DNA from: Chromatiales bacterium | GTDB taxonomy: Bacteria; Pseudomonadota; Gammaproteobacteria; JAHELT01 | Length of the DNA: 64,000 bases | Assembly: GCA_024644045.1 (NCBI GenBank) | Contig: JAHELT010000288.1 | Location: 1 to 64,000, forward strand | Direction of reading: 5' to 3' | Part shown: one piece after another, positions 52,799 through 63,080 of the stretch | How the letters are laid out: every line of letters begins with the position of its first letter | How positions within the stretch are numbered: the first letter of the stretch is position 1 | Translations under genes and position numbers: made by a program | Notes under the pieces: generated by a model | Seen by the model: the letters and a program-made list of their open reading frames with translations, nothing else | The model's database searches: none | What the model was told of the DNA's origin: nothing

Positions 52799-53893
52799 AT
52801 GCGTCTGCCGGTCATGCGCTCGCCAGACGCAGCCGCGCTGCTGTTGCTGGCAGCGCTATTGTCAGCCTGCTCGGAGCCGCCCGCACCGCGGTATCCGGTG
52901 GCGGTCGCAGAGAGCGCAAACCTGGCGACCGCAGTGGTCGACCGGGCGCGCGTGCCGCACGAGACCGCGTTCGACGGCGTGGTGGAAGCGGTCAATCAGT
53001 CCACCGTCGCGGCGCAGACCAGCGGACGCGTGGTCGCGCTGCTGTTCGATGTGGGCGACGAGGTCGAAAAGGGCGCCGTGATCGTCCGCCTAACGGACAC
53101 CCAGCAGAGTGCGCGGGTCGATGTTGCCGAGGGCGCGCTGGCCGAGGCCAAAGCACGCCTGGAGGAAGCGCGGCTCGCGTACACCCGTGCCAAAGACGTC
53201 TACGCAAAGAAGCTGATAGCGAAAGCGCAGTTCGATGCGGCGGCGGCCAACTTCGAATCCGCACGCGCCCGTCAAGAAACGGCACAGGCCGCAGTGGCCG
53301 AAGCGCGCGAGGGGCTGGCTTACACGGTGGTGCGCGCGCCCTACGCCGGTATTGTCGCCGTGCGGCATGTGCAGCTCGGCGAAACCGTAGGGCCGGGCGC
53401 GCCGCTGATGAGCGGGTTGTCGCTCGATCAATTGCGTGTCGTGGTGGAAGTCCCGCAGCAGCACATCCATCCGCTGCGCGCGCACCAGAAAGCCCGCGTG
53501 ATTCTGCCGGGCGAGCGCTCGATCGAAACGACGGCGCTGCGGATTCCGCCCAGCGCGGATCCGGTGACGCATACGTTTCGCGTGCGCGCGACGCTCCCGC
53601 CGGCCGTCACCGGCATATTTCCCGGTACTCTGGTCAAGGTGGCCTTCGTGAGCGGGGAACAGGAGCGCCTGCTGGTACCGGACAGCGCAGTCGTGCGGCG
53701 CGGCGAAGTCACGGCCGTGTATGTGCTGGACGATGCGGGCCGGGTCGGTTTTCGTTACCTGCGTACCGGACCCTCCCGCAACGGGCGTGTAGCGGTGCTG
53801 GCAGGGCTGACCGCCGGTGAACGCGTGGCCACCGATCCTATCGCCGCGGGCATTGCTTACAAGAACCAGTTCCTGCACGCGGGTGACAAATGA
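52799..53893 (+). CDS. RND membrane-fusion lipoprotein
   Basis: This 364-residue periplasmic adaptor has a lipobox LLSAC (Cys near residue 21), indicating a lipid anchor. Lipoyl half-motifs (GRVVALLFDVGDEVEKGAVI and APYAGIVAVRHVQLGETVGP) flank a shorter coiled-coil hairpin (about 100-165). The C-terminus has a membrane-proximal domain. Its stop overlaps the permease start (ATGA). It belongs to the operon led by DUF2892 and under motif site 2, so efflux of a sulfur-related or thiol-reactive compound is a reasonable inference. Confidence 0.93.
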   Translation: MRLPVMRSPDAAALLLLAALLSACSEPPAPRYPVAVAESANLATAVVDRARVPHETAFDGVVEAVNQSTVAAQTSGRVVALLFDVGDEVEKGAVIVRLTDTQQSARVDVAEGALAEAKARLEEARLAYTRAKDVYAKKLIAKAQFDAAAANFESARARQETAQAAVAEAREGLAYTVVRAPYAGIVAVRHVQLGETVGPGAPLMSGLSLDQLRVVVEVPQQHIHPLRAHQKARVILPGERSIETTALRIPPSADPVTHTFRVRATLPPAVTGIFPGTLVKVAFVSGEQERLLVPDSAVVRRGEVTAVYVLDDAGRVGFRYLRTGPSRNGRVAVLAGLTAGERVATDPIAAGIAYKNQFLHAGDK

Positions 53894-56800
53894 GCGTGCC
53901 TGCACGCCCCGGCCTCGGTGCGTCGGGGCGCATCGCGGGCGCATTCCTGACCTCTGAGATCACACCGCTGCTGGCCTTGAGCGGGCTGCTGCTGGGCCTG
54001 TTCGCGGTGCTGATAACGCCGCGCGAGGAAGAGCCGCAGATCGCCGTGACCTTCGCCAATGTCTTCATCTCTTATCCCGGCGCCTCCGCGAAGGAGGTCG
54101 AGTCGCTGGTCACCACGCCTGCCGAGCAGATCGTTTCAGAGCTCGAGGGCGTCAAGCACGTGTACTCTGCCTCGACCCCGGGAATGAGCGCGCTCACGGT
54201 CCGTTTCAAGGTCGGTGAACCGCGCACCGAGGCGATCGTGCGGTTGTACAATGCGTTCTACTCAAACCAGGACTGGATCCCGCCTAACGCCGGCGTCGGG
54301 GTGCCGCTGATCAAGCCTAAGGGCATAGACGACGTGCCGATCGTCGCCGGAACCCTTTGGAGCGAAAACCCCGACCTTTCGGCAGCCGATCTGTTGCGCA
54401 TCGCGCACACCATCGAAGCCGAGCTGCAACGGGTGCCCGGCACGCGCGATATCGAAACACTCGGCGGCCCCGAACGGGTGGTGCACGTGCGCTTCGATCC
54501 GCAACGGCTGGCGGGGTACGGTCTGGCGCTCGATGACCTGCGCCGGGCCCTGTCGGCGGCCAACGCGTCACGTGACGCGGGCGGTCTGGTCGACGACAAC
54601 CGCCGCGTGCTGGTTCAGGCCGGCACCTTTCTGATCACCCCCGAGGAAGTGGCCGAGCTGGTGGTCGGAGTACGCAACGGTGCTCCGGTTCTGCTGCGCG
54701 ACGTTGCCGACGTGCACACCGGTGCCGATCAGCCGGAACGGTACGTCAGCTTCGGTGCCGGCCCTGCAGCTGCGGCGAAGAGCATTGCGGCAACGGGGCG
54801 CTATCCGGCGGTGACCATCGCGGTTTCGAAGAAACCCGGTGAGAATGCGGTCGCGGTCGGTGAGGCCGTGATCGAGCGCTTCGAGCAGCTGCGCGGCATT
54901 TTTCTGCCCGACAGCGTGCAGGCCACGGTCACGCGCAACTACGGCAAGACCGCGCAGGACAAAGCGCAAACGCTGATCCAGAAACTGATCTTCGCCACCC
55001 TGTCCGTGGTCGTCCTCGTCTGGTTCGCGCTCGGACGCCGCGAAGCGCTGGTGGTCGGCGCCGCGGTCGTTGTCACGCTTGCGATGACACTGTTCGCCTC
55101 ATGGGCATGGGGTTTTACGCTCAATCGGGTTTCGCTGTTTGCGCTGATCTTTTCCATCGGCATCCTGGTGGACGACGCCATCGTGGTGGTGGAAAACATT
55201 CATCGCCACCGGATCATGGGCGGCAAGTCTCTGACCGCTGCGATTCCAGCCGCGGTCGACGAAGTCGGCGGGCCAACCATCCTCGCGACCCTCACGGTGA
55301 TCGCGGCGCTGCTGCCAATGGCGTTCGTAACGGGTCTGATGGGGCCCTATATGCGGCCGATACCGATCAACGCGTCGAGCGGTATGTTGATCTCGCTCGC
55401 GGTCGCCTTCGTGTTTACGCCGTGGCTTTACCGGCGCCTTCTCGACGGCGCCGACGTCCCCGCACACAACGACAGCGGCGACACCCGGTTGCAGCGATTG
55501 TTCACGCGCGCAATGACGCCTTTTCTGCGGCGCGGACGGGGGCGCGGCTACCGCTGGGGCCTGCTGCTGGCGTTGCTGGTACTGATCGCGCTGTCGCTGT
55601 CGCTGGTCGCAACGCAGGCCGTGGTCCTGAAGATGCTGCCCTTCGACAACAAGAGCGAGTTCCAGGTACTGGTGGACATGCCTGAGGGGACACCGGTTGA
55701 AAACACCCACCGAGTGCTGCAGGCACTCGCGGACCACCTGGATACGGTCCCCGAGGTCACCGACTATCAGACCTACGCGGGGACGTCCGCGCCGATCAAC
55801 TTCAACGGTCTGGTGCGTCAGTACTACCTGCGGCGCTCGCCCTATCAGGGCGACATTCAGGTCAATCTGACCGACAAGCAGGTGCGCAGCCGGAAATCAC
55901 ACGAAATCGCCGGTGCGGTACGCGGTGCCCTGGTCGAAATCGGCGCGCGCCACGGTGCCAGTGTGAAAATCGTCGAAGTGCCACCGGGTCCGCCGGTTCT
56001 GGCGCCGCTGGTGGCTGAAATCTACGGGCTGGACTACACCCGGCAGCGCGATGTCGCCGGCGCGGTGCGCGAGGTGTTCGCAGCGACCGCCCACGTGGTG
56101 GATGTCGACGACACCACAGAGGCGCCCCAGCAAAAGCTGGTTGTCGCAGTCGATCGCGCACGCGCGTCGCGGCTGGGCGTGTCGCAGCAGTCTGTTGCGA
56201 CCACCATCGCCGCTGCGCTGCGTGGCGAGGACATGTCCTACCTGCACGACCCGGCGCTGAAGGTGCCGGTCCCGGTGCGGGTCGAACTGCCCGCAACCGA
56301 TCAGGCTGATCCAGACGTGATTCAAACGCTTCGGGTGCGCTCCGCCTCGGGGACGCTGGTGCCGCTGTCCGAGATCGCCGAGATACACCGCACCACGCGC
56401 GAGCAGACGATCTATCATAAGGATCTGCTGCCGGTCGTGTACGTCACGGGCGACGTCGCGGGCGGCACGGACAGTCCGCTTTACAGTCTGTACACTATTT
56501 CGACCGCGCTCGGTGACACGCCGGTCGAAGGCGCGCCGATCAAGCAGTACCTGACGCGCCAGCCGGACAACCCCTACGAGTGGAGCCTCAAATGGGACGG
56601 CGAATGGCAGGTCACGTTCGAAACGTTCCGTGACATGGGTGCCGCTTACGCGGTGGGACTCATCCTGATCTACCTGCTGGTGGTCGCGCAGTTCCGATCT
56701 TACGGCGTACCGCTCATCATCATGGCGCCGATTCCGCTGACCCTGATCGGCATCATGCCGGGTCACGCGCTGCTGGGTCAGCAGTTCACCGCGCCCTCGA

Positions 56801-57147
56801 TGATCGGAATGATCGCGCTGGCGGGGATCATCGTGCGCAACTCGATACTCCTGGTGGATTTCATCCAGCAGGAGGTCCGTGCCGGAAAAGCCTTGCAGGC
56901 CGCGACCATCGGCGCGGCCGCCGTGCGTGCCAGGCCCATTGCGCTAACCGCTATCGCCGCGATGCTCGGCGGCCTGTTCATTCTCGACGATCCAATTTTC
57001 GGCGGTCTGGCCGTATCGCTGATCTTCGGGCTGTTCGCTTCGACGGTGCTCACGCTGCTGGTGATTCCGGTGGTGTACTACCACTACCACTGGCGAAGTC
57101 TGGAAGCGACTGATATGGATCACAGCGCCCGAACACGCGTTGGCTGA
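53890..57147 (+). CDS. RND-family efflux permease, sulfur-linked operon
   Basis: This 1085-residue RND transporter has two large periplasmic loops and 12 helices. FSIGILVDDAIVVVENIHRH carries the paired aspartates of the proton relay. VTFANVFISYPGASAKEVES is a standard porter-domain start. It is longer than the RND at 9.7 kb and belongs to a different subgroup. It is translated together with its lipoprotein adaptor and followed by DUF2892 and DUF302 genes, an arrangement that suggests handling of reactive sulfur species rather than drugs. No outer-membrane channel gene is present. Confidence 0.93.
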   Translation: MSVPARPGLGASGRIAGAFLTSEITPLLALSGLLLGLFAVLITPREEEPQIAVTFANVFISYPGASAKEVESLVTTPAEQIVSELEGVKHVYSASTPGMSALTVRFKVGEPRTEAIVRLYNAFYSNQDWIPPNAGVGVPLIKPKGIDDVPIVAGTLWSENPDLSAADLLRIAHTIEAELQRVPGTRDIETLGGPERVVHVRFDPQRLAGYGLALDDLRRALSAANASRDAGGLVDDNRRVLVQAGTFLITPEEVAELVVGVRNGAPVLLRDVADVHTGADQPERYVSFGAGPAAAAKSIAATGRYPAVTIAVSKKPGENAVAVGEAVIERFEQLRGIFLPDSVQATVTRNYGKTAQDKAQTLIQKLIFATLSVVVLVWFALGRREALVVGAAVVVTLAMTLFASWAWGFTLNRVSLFALIFSIGILVDDAIVVVENIHRHRIMGGKSLTAAIPAAVDEVGGPTILATLTVIAALLPMAFVTGLMGPYMRPIPINASSGMLISLAVAFVFTPWLYRRLLDGADVPAHNDSGDTRLQRLFTRAMTPFLRRGRGRGYRWGLLLALLVLIALSLSLVATQAVVLKMLPFDNKSEFQVLVDMPEGTPVENTHRVLQALADHLDTVPEVTDYQTYAGTSAPINFNGLVRQYYLRRSPYQGDIQVNLTDKQVRSRKSHEIAGAVRGALVEIGARHGASVKIVEVPPGPPVLAPLVAEIYGLDYTRQRDVAGAVREVFAATAHVVDVDDTTEAPQQKLVVAVDRARASRLGVSQQSVATTIAAALRGEDMSYLHDPALKVPVPVRVELPATDQADPDVIQTLRVRSASGTLVPLSEIAEIHRTTREQTIYHKDLLPVVYVTGDVAGGTDSPLYSLYTISTALGDTPVEGAPIKQYLTRQPDNPYEWSLKWDGEWQVTFETFRDMGAAYAVGLILIYLLVVAQFRSYGVPLIIMAPIPLTLIGIMPGHALLGQQFTAPSMIGMIALAGIIVRNSILLVDFIQQEVRAGKALQAATIGAAAVRARPIALTAIAAMLGGLFILDDPIFGGLAVSLIFGLFASTVLTLLVIPVVYYHYHWRSLEATDMDHSARTRVG

Positions 57148-57220
57148 CAATGCCACTCGAGTCACAACTGGCGAGCGCAGGCATCTCGCCCCTCACTTTA
57201 AACACGAAAGGAGCAACCTC

Positions 57221-57427
57221 ATGAAACGCAATATCGGCAGCACAGACAAACTTGTCCGCTACGTGGCGGGCGCACTCATCATCGGCGCAGGCCTCTATTA
57301 CGAATCCTGGTGGGGCGCAGTGGGCGTCGTACCGATCGCAACCGCACTCATCGGCTGGTGTCCGCCCTACGCGTTGTTCAAGATAAACACCTGTCGCACC
57401 GATTCACGCGCAACACCGGCTTCGTGA
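57221..57427 (+). CDS. Second DUF2892 membrane protein
   Basis: This 68-residue protein is the canonical short DUF2892 form. It starts [20 protein letters not shown], followed by two short hydrophobic segments with [14 protein letters not shown] holding two Cys. AAAGGAG precedes the ATG. It lies 73 bases downstream of the RND permease and 56 bases upstream of a DUF302 gene. Paralogous DUF2892 genes therefore flank the pump. The two cysteines in GWCPPY and NTC may carry sulfane sulfur, which is speculative. Confidence 0.88.
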   Translation: MKRNIGSTDKLVRYVAGALIIGAGLYYESWWGAVGVVPIATALIGWCPPYALFKINTCRTDSRATPAS

Positions 57428-57483
57428 ACGAGACGGCAGGCGTCGCATACACCGGCGCAGGATACTCAAACAGAGGACATGAC

Positions 57484-57876
57484 ATGTACGGATTCTTCAC
57501 CCGTGCCGCGGGCGCTTTTGACGACGTGGTGGACAAGGTCACCAAGGCGCTCGCTGCGCAGGGCTTCGGTGTGCTCACCACGATCGATGTCCAGAGCACG
57601 CTGAAAGCAAAGCTCGGCGTCGAGCGCCGGCCCTACATGATCCTTGGCGCCTGCAACCCGCCACTCGCCCATCGGGCGCTCGAGACCGATCCGGATATCG
57701 GGCTGCTGCTGCCGTGTAATGTCATTGTGCGGGAAGAAGAGGGTGGCACCGTGACCGTCGGTTTCATGGATCCGCGCTCGGTGCTGTCGCTGGTCGACAA
57801 TCCGCAGGTGGCCGAGCTCGCCGATGAGGTGCGCCGGCGCCTCGACATCGTGCGCGATGCGGTGGGCGCGGGCTAG
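57484..57876 (+). CDS. DUF302 domain protein
   Basis: This 130-residue protein consists of one DUF302 domain: [40 protein letters not shown] and [17 protein letters not shown], with Cys in ACNPP and LPCN. It has no signal peptide, so it is probably cytoplasmic. DUF302 proteins are frequent near sulfur genes but have no established activity. Its TAG stop overlaps the stop of the convergent cbbP gene within a shared CTAG. Confidence 0.9.
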   Translation: MYGFFTRAAGAFDDVVDKVTKALAAQGFGVLTTIDVQSTLKAKLGVERRPYMILGACNPPLAHRALETDPDIGLLLPCNVIVREEEGGTVTVGFMDPRSVLSLVDNPQVAELADEVRRRLDIVRDAVGAG

Positions 57877-58760
57877 GCAACCTTCAGCGAGGCCCGTCGC
57901 CGGTCCATCATGCGGTCCAGAATCGGGGCGATGATGATCTCCAGCGCGAGCCCCATCTTGCCGCCCGGCACGACAAGCGTGTTGCGCCGCGACATGAAGG
58001 AATCGTTGATCATCGAAATCAGGTAGGGAAAGTCCACGTCAAATTTGCGTGGATCGCGAAACCGGATCACGACGAGACTCTCGTCCGCTGTCGGAATGTC
58101 GCGCGCGACGAACGGGTTGGACGTATCGACGGTTGGCACGCGCTGGAAGTTGATGTCAGTGAGTGAGAACTGCGGCGTGATGTAGTGCACGTAGTCGTGC
58201 ATACGGCGCAGAATGTTCTCGGTGACATCATCGGGGGTATAGCCGCGTTTCTCGGTGTCGCGGTGAATCTTCTGGATCCATTCCAGGTTTACGATCGGTA
58301 CGACGCCGATGAGCAGGTCGACGTGCCGCGCGACGTTCACCGTGTCGGTGACGACGCCGCCGTGCAGGCCTTCGTAGAAAAGCAGTTCCGTGCGCTCCGG
58401 AACCGCTGTCCACGGTGTGAAGGTGCCCGGTTTCTGCTTGTGGGGTTCGGCTTCCTCTTCGTTGTGCAGGTAGGTTCGCACTTTACCCGTGCCGGTTTCA
58501 CCGAAATCCCGGAACAGGTTTTCGAGCTCCGGCAGCAGATTTGCCTTGGGCCCGAAGTGACTGAAAAAGCGTCCCTCCGCGATCGACGTCTGCACGTGCT
58601 TGTTCATCTCCGCGCGATCGTAGCGATGGAAGGCGTCGCCCTCGACGGTATGCGCCGACACCTGCTCGCGATAGAAAATGTGCTCGAACGCGGACTTGAC
58701 GGTGCTCGTTCCCGCGCCCGATGAGCCGGTCACCGCGATCACTGGATGTCTGGTTGACAT
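57873..58760 (-). CDS. cbbP: Phosphoribulokinase
   Basis: This 295-residue class I (bacterial) phosphoribulokinase makes ribulose 1,5-bisphosphate from ribulose 5-phosphate and ATP. It has the P-loop [31 protein letters not shown] and [19 protein letters not shown] before the ATG at 58760 defines the start, although the frame is open upstream to 58868. It is divergent from cbbLSX across an AT-rich 279-base region and convergent with the DUF302 gene. It supplies the substrate for the neighbouring RuBisCO. Confidence 0.96.
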   Translation of the reverse strand: MSTRHPVIAVTGSSGAGTSTVKSAFEHIFYREQVSAHTVEGDAFHRYDRAEMNKHVQTSIAEGRFFSHFGPKANLLPELENLFRDFGETGTGKVRTYLHNEEEAEPHKQKPGTFTPWTAVPERTELLFYEGLHGGVVTDTVNVARHVDLLIGVVPIVNLEWIQKIHRDTEKRGYTPDDVTENILRRMHDYVHYITPQFSLTDINFQRVPTVDTSNPFVARDIPTADESLVVIRFRDPRKFDVDFPYLISMINDSFMSRRNTLVVPGGKMGLALEIIIAPILDRMMDRRRASLKVA

Positions 58761-60515
<1,755 letters not shown>

Positions 60516-60536
60516 TTCTGTGAAGAGGGACCAGCA

Positions 60537-60962
60537 ATGAGTATGCGCATCACGCAAGGCACGTTTTCGTTTCTGCCCGATCTCAGCGACGAGCAGATAA
60601 CCCACCAGCTCAAGTACTGCATCGACAACGACTGGGCGGTGAACGTCGAGTACACCGATGACCCGCACCCGCGCAACACCTACTGGGAAATGTGGGGTCT
60701 GCCGATGTTCGATCTGAAAGACCCGGCGGGTATCCTCTACGAGGTCAACCAGTGCCGTAAAGCTTTCGGCAACCACTACATCCGCGTTTCGGCGTTTGAC
60801 GCGAGCAGCGGCGTGGAGAGTCTGAGATTGTCATTCATCGTGAACCGGCCGGCGGAGGAACCGGGATTTCGCCTCGACCGCACTGATACCGCCGGGCGCA
60901 ACGTCAGGTACTCATTGCATACATACAGTGCCGACAAGCCGTCCGGTGAGCGCTACTCCTGA
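60537..60962 (+). CDS. cbbS: RuBisCO small subunit, red type
   Basis: This 141-residue small subunit of the L8S8 enzyme has the core [17 protein letters not shown] and [16 protein letters not shown]. The C-terminal extension [19 protein letters not shown] forms the extra beta-hairpin found only in red-type enzymes. A purine-rich AGAGGGA site precedes the ATG, 21 bases after cbbL. An internal ATG two codons later is an alternative start. Confidence 0.96.
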   Translation: MSMRITQGTFSFLPDLSDEQITHQLKYCIDNDWAVNVEYTDDPHPRNTYWEMWGLPMFDLKDPAGILYEVNQCRKAFGNHYIRVSAFDASSGVESLRLSFIVNRPAEEPGFRLDRTDTAGRNVRYSLHTYSADKPSGERYS

Positions 60963-61003
60963 TGCAGCGCTTGCACGATCGCATGTCTTGATTGCAGATC
61001 GCC

Positions 61004-61987
61004 GTGTCAGAACCTGATTCGCCACCCGCCGGCGCAACCTTGCCTGGCGCGAATGACGACGACGAGACCCTCATCGACCTGCAGCAGGAGCTGCGCTCAT
61101 CGCACGTTCAGGAGGTGCTGGAACGGCTGGATCACGAGCTGGTCGGCCTGGTGCCGGTCAAGACGCGAATTCGCGAAACGGCTGCCCTGCTGCTGGTCGA
61201 TCGCTTGCGCAAGAAGCTCGAGATCGCCTCGGAGACACCGACTCTGCACATGAGCTTCACGGGCAACCCGGGCACCGGCAAGACCACGGTTGCGCAACGC
61301 ATGGCGGAGATCCTGCACCGCCTGGAGTACTCGCGAACCGGGCATCTGGTCTCGGTGACCCGTGACGATCTGGTCGGCCAGTACATCGGGCACACCGCGC
61401 CGAAAACCAAGGAAGTCATCAAAAAGGCCATGGGCGGGGTGCTGTTCATCGACGAGGCCTACTACCTGTACCGGCCCGAGAACGAGCGCGACTACGGTCA
61501 GGAGTCGATCGAAATCCTGCTCCAGGTGATGGAAAACAATCGCGAGGACCTGGTCGTGATTCTGGCGGGCTACAAGGACCGCATGGATGTTTTCTTCCGC
61601 AGCAACCCCGGGATCCGGTCCCGCGTCGCGCATCACATCGATTTCCCCGACTACACGCCGGACGAGCTGTTCGCGATCGCCAGGCTGATGCTCGATGAGC
61701 TCAACTACCGGTTCAGCGCCGAGGCGGAGGACGCTTTCCGGGAATACATCCGGATCCGCATGACGCTTCCCCACTTTGCAAACGCGCGCTCGATCAGAAA
61801 CGCGCTGGACCGCGCGCGCCTGCGCCAGGCGAATCGCCTGTTCGCCGCCGCCGGCGCGCTGACCAAAGCGGATCTGATCACGATCGAGGCGCAGGAGATC
61901 CTCGCCAGCCGGGTGTTCATCGAGGGACAACGCGATCTCGAGGGCAATGCCGGCGCGGCCGGGCGCGCCTCCGGAGCCCCGGACTAG
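61004..61987 (+). CDS. cbbX: Red-type RuBisCO activase CbbX
   Basis: This protein of about 327 residues is an AAA+ ATPase that pulls the RuBisCO large-subunit C-terminus to release inhibitory sugar phosphates. It has Walker [12 protein letters not shown], Walker [14 protein letters not shown] and sensor/arginine-finger region [20 protein letters not shown]. The start is uncertain: GTG at 61004 is used, with TTG at 60992 possible in the same frame; neither has a clear Shine-Dalgarno. The C-terminal tail is Gly/Ala-rich. Confidence 0.95.
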   Translation: MSEPDSPPAGATLPGANDDDETLIDLQQELRSSHVQEVLERLDHELVGLVPVKTRIRETAALLLVDRLRKKLEIASETPTLHMSFTGNPGTGKTTVAQRMAEILHRLEYSRTGHLVSVTRDDLVGQYIGHTAPKTKEVIKKAMGGVLFIDEAYYLYRPENERDYGQESIEILLQVMENNREDLVVILAGYKDRMDVFFRSNPGIRSRVAHHIDFPDYTPDELFAIARLMLDELNYRFSAEAEDAFREYIRIRMTLPHFANARSIRNALDRARLRQANRLFAAAGALTKADLITIEAQEILASRVFIEGQRDLEGNAGAAGRASGAPD

Positions 61988-62063
61988 CCGTCGCTTGCAG
62001 CCGCCCGCGCGGCGCCCCCCACCCCCGAAAGCCCTGCGCCCGGACGGCGGATCTAGCCCAACC

Positions 62064-62078
62064 GGGGTGTTTCACCCC
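62064..62078 (+). terminator. Hairpin after cbbX
   Basis: GGGGTG, TTT loop, CACCCC form a 6-bp stem 76 bases after the cbbX stop, followed by a CCCATGGG palindrome. There is no T-run immediately after it. It may end the cbb transcript or insulate it from the repeat-protein gene. Confidence 0.35.
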
Positions 62079-62097
62079 CCATGGGGAATATATTTTA

Positions 62098-62116
62098 TTA
62101 GAATATTCTAAATTAG
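62098..62116. promoter_or_regulatory. Regulon motif site 3 (upstream of repeat protein)
   Basis: TTAG-AATATT-CTAA-A-TTAG. Its first 14 bases are a perfect palindrome, and the full 19 bp match the pattern at 50763 and 52478. It lies 51 bases before the start codon of the nonapeptide-repeat gene, in an AT-rich promoter-like stretch, placing that gene under the same predicted repressor. Confidence 0.65.
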
Positions 62117-62167
62117 CATGATTGCGAATTACTTTCCCGACCATTTCTTACAGGAGGATTAAGGGTC

Positions 62168-62734
62168 ATGAAGACTAATCTGATCGCGATTGCGTTCAGC
62201 GCACTGCTGGGGCTGACTGGAAATGCCTTCGCTGTTACGGCATACGATGCCGCAGCAACCTCGGAGACCGCGCCGGCAAATGCGCCGACTGCCCCGCCGT
62301 CGTTGAACCTCGCGCGCCCGGAGGGATGGGCGGTGTTCATGAATCCCGCCAACTACGGCCATTTCATGAACCCCGCTACGTACGCGCAGTTCATGCAGCC
62401 CGGCTTCTATATGCAGTTCGCCAATCCCGCCAACATGATGGCTTGGGCGAACCCGGCCGCCTACCAGGCATACATGAATCCCGCCGCCTACATGCAGTTC
62501 GCAAATCCGGCGGTCTACATGCAGTTTGCCAATCCGGCGCTCTACGCGCCCGCCATGAATCCGGCCAGCTACGCTGCATTCATGAACCCCCAGATGTTCG
62601 CGCAGTGGGCCAATCCCGCCGCCTATCAGCCCACGGCGACGGCAAGCGGGCAGGCTTTCGACCCTGCAGCCTGGGCGGCCATGATGGGGTACCCGCAGGC
62701 GCCGGCGCCCGAGCAGGACGCCGCGGGCGAGTGA
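62168..62734 (+). CDS. Exported tandem nonapeptide-repeat protein (novel)
   Basis: This 188-residue protein has a Sec signal peptide (MKTNLIAIAFSALLGLTGNAFA, cut after residue 22) and a Thr/Ala/Pro linker. Eleven uninterrupted nine-residue repeats (residues 58-156) follow, with consensus [MA]NPAxYxxF (MNPANYGHF, MNPATYAQF, ANPAVYMQF and others). A degenerate unit ARPEGWAVF precedes the array and FDPAAWAAM follows it. It is rich in Met, Asn-Pro and aromatics, and the mature chain has no Cys. A good AGGAGG precedes the ATG. I recognise no family. Possible roles include an envelope or storage-granule coat protein (as in sulfur globules) or metal binding through Met. The upstream operator links it to the sulfur regulon. 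Confidence 0.85.
   Translation: MKTNLIAIAFSALLGLTGNAFAVTAYDAAATSETAPANAPTAPPSLNLARPEGWAVFMNPANYGHFMNPATYAQFMQPGFYMQFANPANMMAWANPAAYQAYMNPAAYMQFANPAVYMQFANPALYAPAMNPASYAAFMNPQMFAQWANPAAYQPTATASGQAFDPAAWAAMMGYPQAPAPEQDAAGE
62312..62635 (+). repeat. 27-bp-period coding repeat (12 nonapeptides)
   Basis: Twelve consecutive units of 27 bases encode the nonapeptides (one degenerate, eleven clear). The protein pattern is better conserved than the DNA, so the array is old and held by selection rather than a fresh expansion. Confidence 0.8.
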
Positions 62735-63080
62735 CGAATCGACAGGCACTCGACTGCAGCGGGGGATGGTCAGGACGTCCCCCGCGTTCTTATCCGAACG
62801 GGAAAAGCCCTCCCCCGGCGCCTGTCTCCGTGCGAACAGCCTGCGGCTATCCCCTAGGTGCTATGCGTCCTGTCAGACACGCGCTGTATAGTGGGGCTGA
62901 GTTGCAGCCCGGGACAGTCTGATAGCGTATGACGGGTTGAGAGAACTCATCATGTCAAAAACAAATCTCCCAGGCACGGCGGTCGCGGGCGCACCAGCGA
63001 GGGTGCCCGCGCGAGCGGTGCCGGGCGATAAATCTGCGGCCGGCGCGCAAGGGTTCCACGCCGCTGGCAGGGGGCTGGGT
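62735..63080. other. Region between repeat gene and DUF302 gene
   Basis: It contains a terminator-like hairpin (62759-62785), a second small stem (GGGCTG 62894-62899 with CAGCCC 62905-62910) and a possible -10 box TATAGT at 62887-62892. From 62952 the DUF302 reading frame is already open; whether 62952-63080 is translated is uncertain. Confidence 0.45.
62759..62785 (+). terminator. Terminator-like hairpin after repeat gene
   Basis: GCGGGGGA and TCCCCCGC form an 8-bp GC stem with an 11-base loop, 25 bases after the stop codon, followed by GTTCTTAT. It is a plausible terminator that would separate the repeat gene from the DUF302 gene. Confidence 0.5.
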
